NCBI GenBank assembly: GCA_016702335.1 | Contig: JADJEF010000005.1 | Span: 11,070 to 75,069, forward strand | Origin: Rhodocyclaceae bacterium | GTDB lineage: Bacteria > Pseudomonadota > Gammaproteobacteria > Burkholderiales > Rhodocyclaceae | Direction: 5' to 3' | DNA length: 64,000 nt | Shown: in pieces, positions 62,638 to 64,000 of the stretch | How the letters are laid out: each line of letters begins with the position of its first letter | Numbering within the stretch: position 1 is the stretch's first letter | The notes under the pieces: model-generated | Databases searched by the model: none | What the model was told of the DNA's origin: nothing | The model's input: the letters and a program-made list of their open reading frames with translations, nothing else | Translations under genes and position numbers: made by a program

Positions 62638-64000
62638 TCCCCACCTCCGCGCTTCCGAATCTCACGCCGATCGCCGGGTATGGATGGTTTACCACGCCCG
62701 TCGCCGTTCGGCACGGCCCAACCCCCGGCAAAACAAAGCCAACCGCCGCGCCCGCGCCGCGAACGGGCGGGGCCACAACCGCCTGGCCAATGCGGCATGC
62801 GATCGGCCACGCGGAGACGACCGCCGCGCCGCCGCGTGCGTTTGTGACACTCGCCACATTCGCGAAGCCACTTCGGCAGCGCGCCGGGCGCAGGTGATCG
62901 ACGGACGCAAACCCACCTCGCCCCGACGGGATTATGTCACCAAGGAGTATAGTTGGACTTCTGGTTACGAGCAGCAGGGGCACAACGCCCATGGTCAATT
63001 GCTCGGCCGCCGTCCACGTCGGCGCATTGGAGACCGGCGTGGCATTGATGGCCCCGAGGGCGGTCGCGAACGCCGCCGAAACGACCGGCGGGGACGCCAC
63101 GGCGGTTGCGTTGACCGCGCCCATGGCCTGAGCGCCCTGCGCGGCCGGCGGAGTTGCCATCGCGGAGGCGTTCACTGCGCCCATGCTCCGCGTTGCGGCG
63201 GCACTCACGGTTGGCGAGCTTGGCACGGCGGTGACATCCACGGCGACCAGGGATCGGGATGCGGCGGCCGTGATCGCCGGAGACGAGGCGGCGGCGGTTG
63301 TGTTTACGGCCCCGAGATCGCGCGTTGCGGCGGCGGTGATTGCGGGAGCCGTCGCGACGGCGGGCGCGGCCACGGCACTGACGGCAACCGTTCGAAGAAG
63401 AGTGCCCGCCGGGAAGACGGTCGTAACAACCAGGGCCTCCGGCGTCCTGGTGAGGTTGATGACCGTCGTCGGGAACGTGATGGCCGGGGCAATGACTGCT
63501 GGCAGTAGGGTGAGGCTGATCGTGGGCGCCGGAAACACGATCGCGGGCGCGATTGCGACCTGTGGGAGAGTTAGGGAAAGGGAAGCCGCCGGGAACATGA
63601 TCGCAGGCGCGATGACGGCCTGGGGGAGGGTTACTCTCCTGGCGGGGGCTGGGAACGTAGTCGTTAGCGCAAGGACGGCCGGAACGAGCTTGCGGTTGAT
63701 CGTCGGCGAGGGGAACGTGATCGCGGGCGCGATGGCGGCCGGGGTGAGCGTGACGCTGGAGAGCGTCTCGGCGTAGGTGCGACCCGTGCCCGAGTTGTAG
63801 AGCCAGTCCCGCTCATCGGTAGTGAGGATGCGTCCGTACCAGCACCACTCGTCAAGGTTGCCGTCGAAGTAGCCAGACGCAGCGCCGTCATAGTTGCCGA
63901 ACATGAGCTTGGCGGCGCCGTTGTTGACCGCTCCGGTCCAGGAGGCCGTAACTGGCGTTCCGCCGTTGATGGAGATGCTGATAAGATCGTTCGTATGGTC
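62630..64000 (-). CDS. LamG-like protein with degenerate repeats, partial (5' end cut)
   Basis: At least 456 residues, open to the right edge. The N-terminal part present (LMFGNYDGAASGYFDGNLDE, then VWYGRILTTDERDWLYNSG-type ending) is the end of a LamG/concanavalin-like domain. It is followed by about ten units of ~20 residues (LPAVIAPAITFP and GAVNATAVASPPVVSAA types) and a C-terminal beta domain. Likely a virion surface protein that binds sugars or host surface. Confidence 0.7.
   Translation of the reverse strand, partial: DHTNDLISISINGGTPVTASWTGAVNNGAAKLMFGNYDGAASGYFDGNLDEWCWYGRILTTDERDWLYNSGTGRTYAETLSSVTLTPAAIAPAITFPSPTINRKLVPAVLALTTTFPAPARRVTLPQAVIAPAIMFPAASLSLTLPQVAIAPAIVFPAPTISLTLLPAVIAPAITFPTTVINLTRTPEALVVTTVFPAGTLLRTVAVSAVAAPAVATAPAITAAATRDLGAVNTTAAASSPAITAAASRSLVAVDVTAVPSSPTVSAAATRSMGAVNASAMATPPAAQGAQAMGAVNATAVASPPVVSAAFATALGAINATPVSNAPTWTAAEQLTMGVVPLLLVTRSPTILLGDIIPSGRGGFASVDHLRPARCRSGFANVASVTNARGGAAVVSAWPIACRIGQAVVAPPVRGAGAAVGFVLPGVGPCRTATGVVNHPYPAIGVRFGSAEVGIA

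Noticed and set aside
1..64000. Integrase, excisionase, transposase or classic lysogeny repressor
   Set aside because: Looked for the signatures of tyrosine and serine recombinases and cI-type repressors; none found. Lysogeny functions could still lie outside the window.

Overview
The window is a large, contiguous part of one tailed double-stranded DNA phage genome (Caudoviricetes). All credible genes lie on the minus strand, so transcription runs right to left. A tape measure protein of 3,244 residues, a lambda G/GT-like pair of tail chaperones with a probable -1 frameshift, and tail tube proteins with no sheath gene indicate a siphovirus. At the usual ~0.15 nm per residue, the tape measure would give an unusually long tail of nearly 0.5 um. 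The capsid protease/major capsid genes and the rest of the tail-tip genes must lie beyond the two window edges. No integrase, transposase, CRISPR array or rRNA was seen. The host is not identified. The DNA is GC-rich, promoters are sigma70-like (TTGACA/TATAAT), ribosome sites are strong GGAGG, and several secreted proteins carry Thr-Pro-rich tails like those of Chloroflexota and some other Gram-positive-type bacteria. GAAC-N4-GTTC boxes fit the same broad groups. This host guess is weak.

Layout in the direction of transcription. 64.0-59.0 kb: LamG-like repeat protein (cut by the edge), small virion proteins, two paralogous tail tube proteins separated by terminators, and tail chaperones. 59.0-47.1 kb: tape measure protein with a hierarchical C-terminal repeat, distal tail protein, minor tail protein. 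47.0-43.2 kb: lysis-type cassette (membrane/coiled-coil protein, metallophosphoesterase, TIM-barrel glycosidase with LysM-like tail, N-acetylmuramoyl-L-alanine amidase, multi-span membrane protein) ending in a terminator. 43.1-41.4 kb: a mostly non-coding control region with six equally built promoters, five perfect GAAC-N4-GTTC palindromes, a 143-bp direct repeat carrying large hairpins, a tRNA-like element and a 26-residue membrane peptide. 41.4-32 kb: about 27 tightly packed small early genes, many acidic, mostly of unknown function. 32-22.2 kb: replication and recombination (RecA/Sak4-like ATPase, nuclease-like proteins, GIY-YIG protein, DnaB-like helicase, TOPRIM primase, DUF1064-like nuclease, a secreted transglycosylase and an RSH-type HD hydrolase). 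22.2-18.7 kb and 16.4-15.2 kb: two tRNA arrays with 28 recognisable tRNAs plus two degenerate ones, including an initiator-type tRNA-Met. The larger array holds two related HNH homing endonucleases and the stub of a third.

18.5-16.4 kb holds a membrane-anchored protein and a terminase-small-like gene. 15.2-6.4 kb is an accessory region rich in small membrane and exported proteins. Its highlight is a minimal TatA of 48 residues overlapping a gene whose product begins with a twin-arginine signal peptide. It ends with a subtilisin-like protease that starts with a lipoprotein signal. 6.3-0 kb is the packaging/head module: zinc-finger proteins, terminase large subunit, portal, a minor head protein with a JAMM-like motif and two further head proteins that share an N-terminal KHPRD..GRF motif.

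Together the genes suggest a virulent or at least integrase-less phage with its own replisome core. It is heavily equipped for translation (including initiation), and it places several proteins in or outside the host membrane. The strongest candidates for undescribed biology are the TatA/Tat-substrate pair and the early control region.
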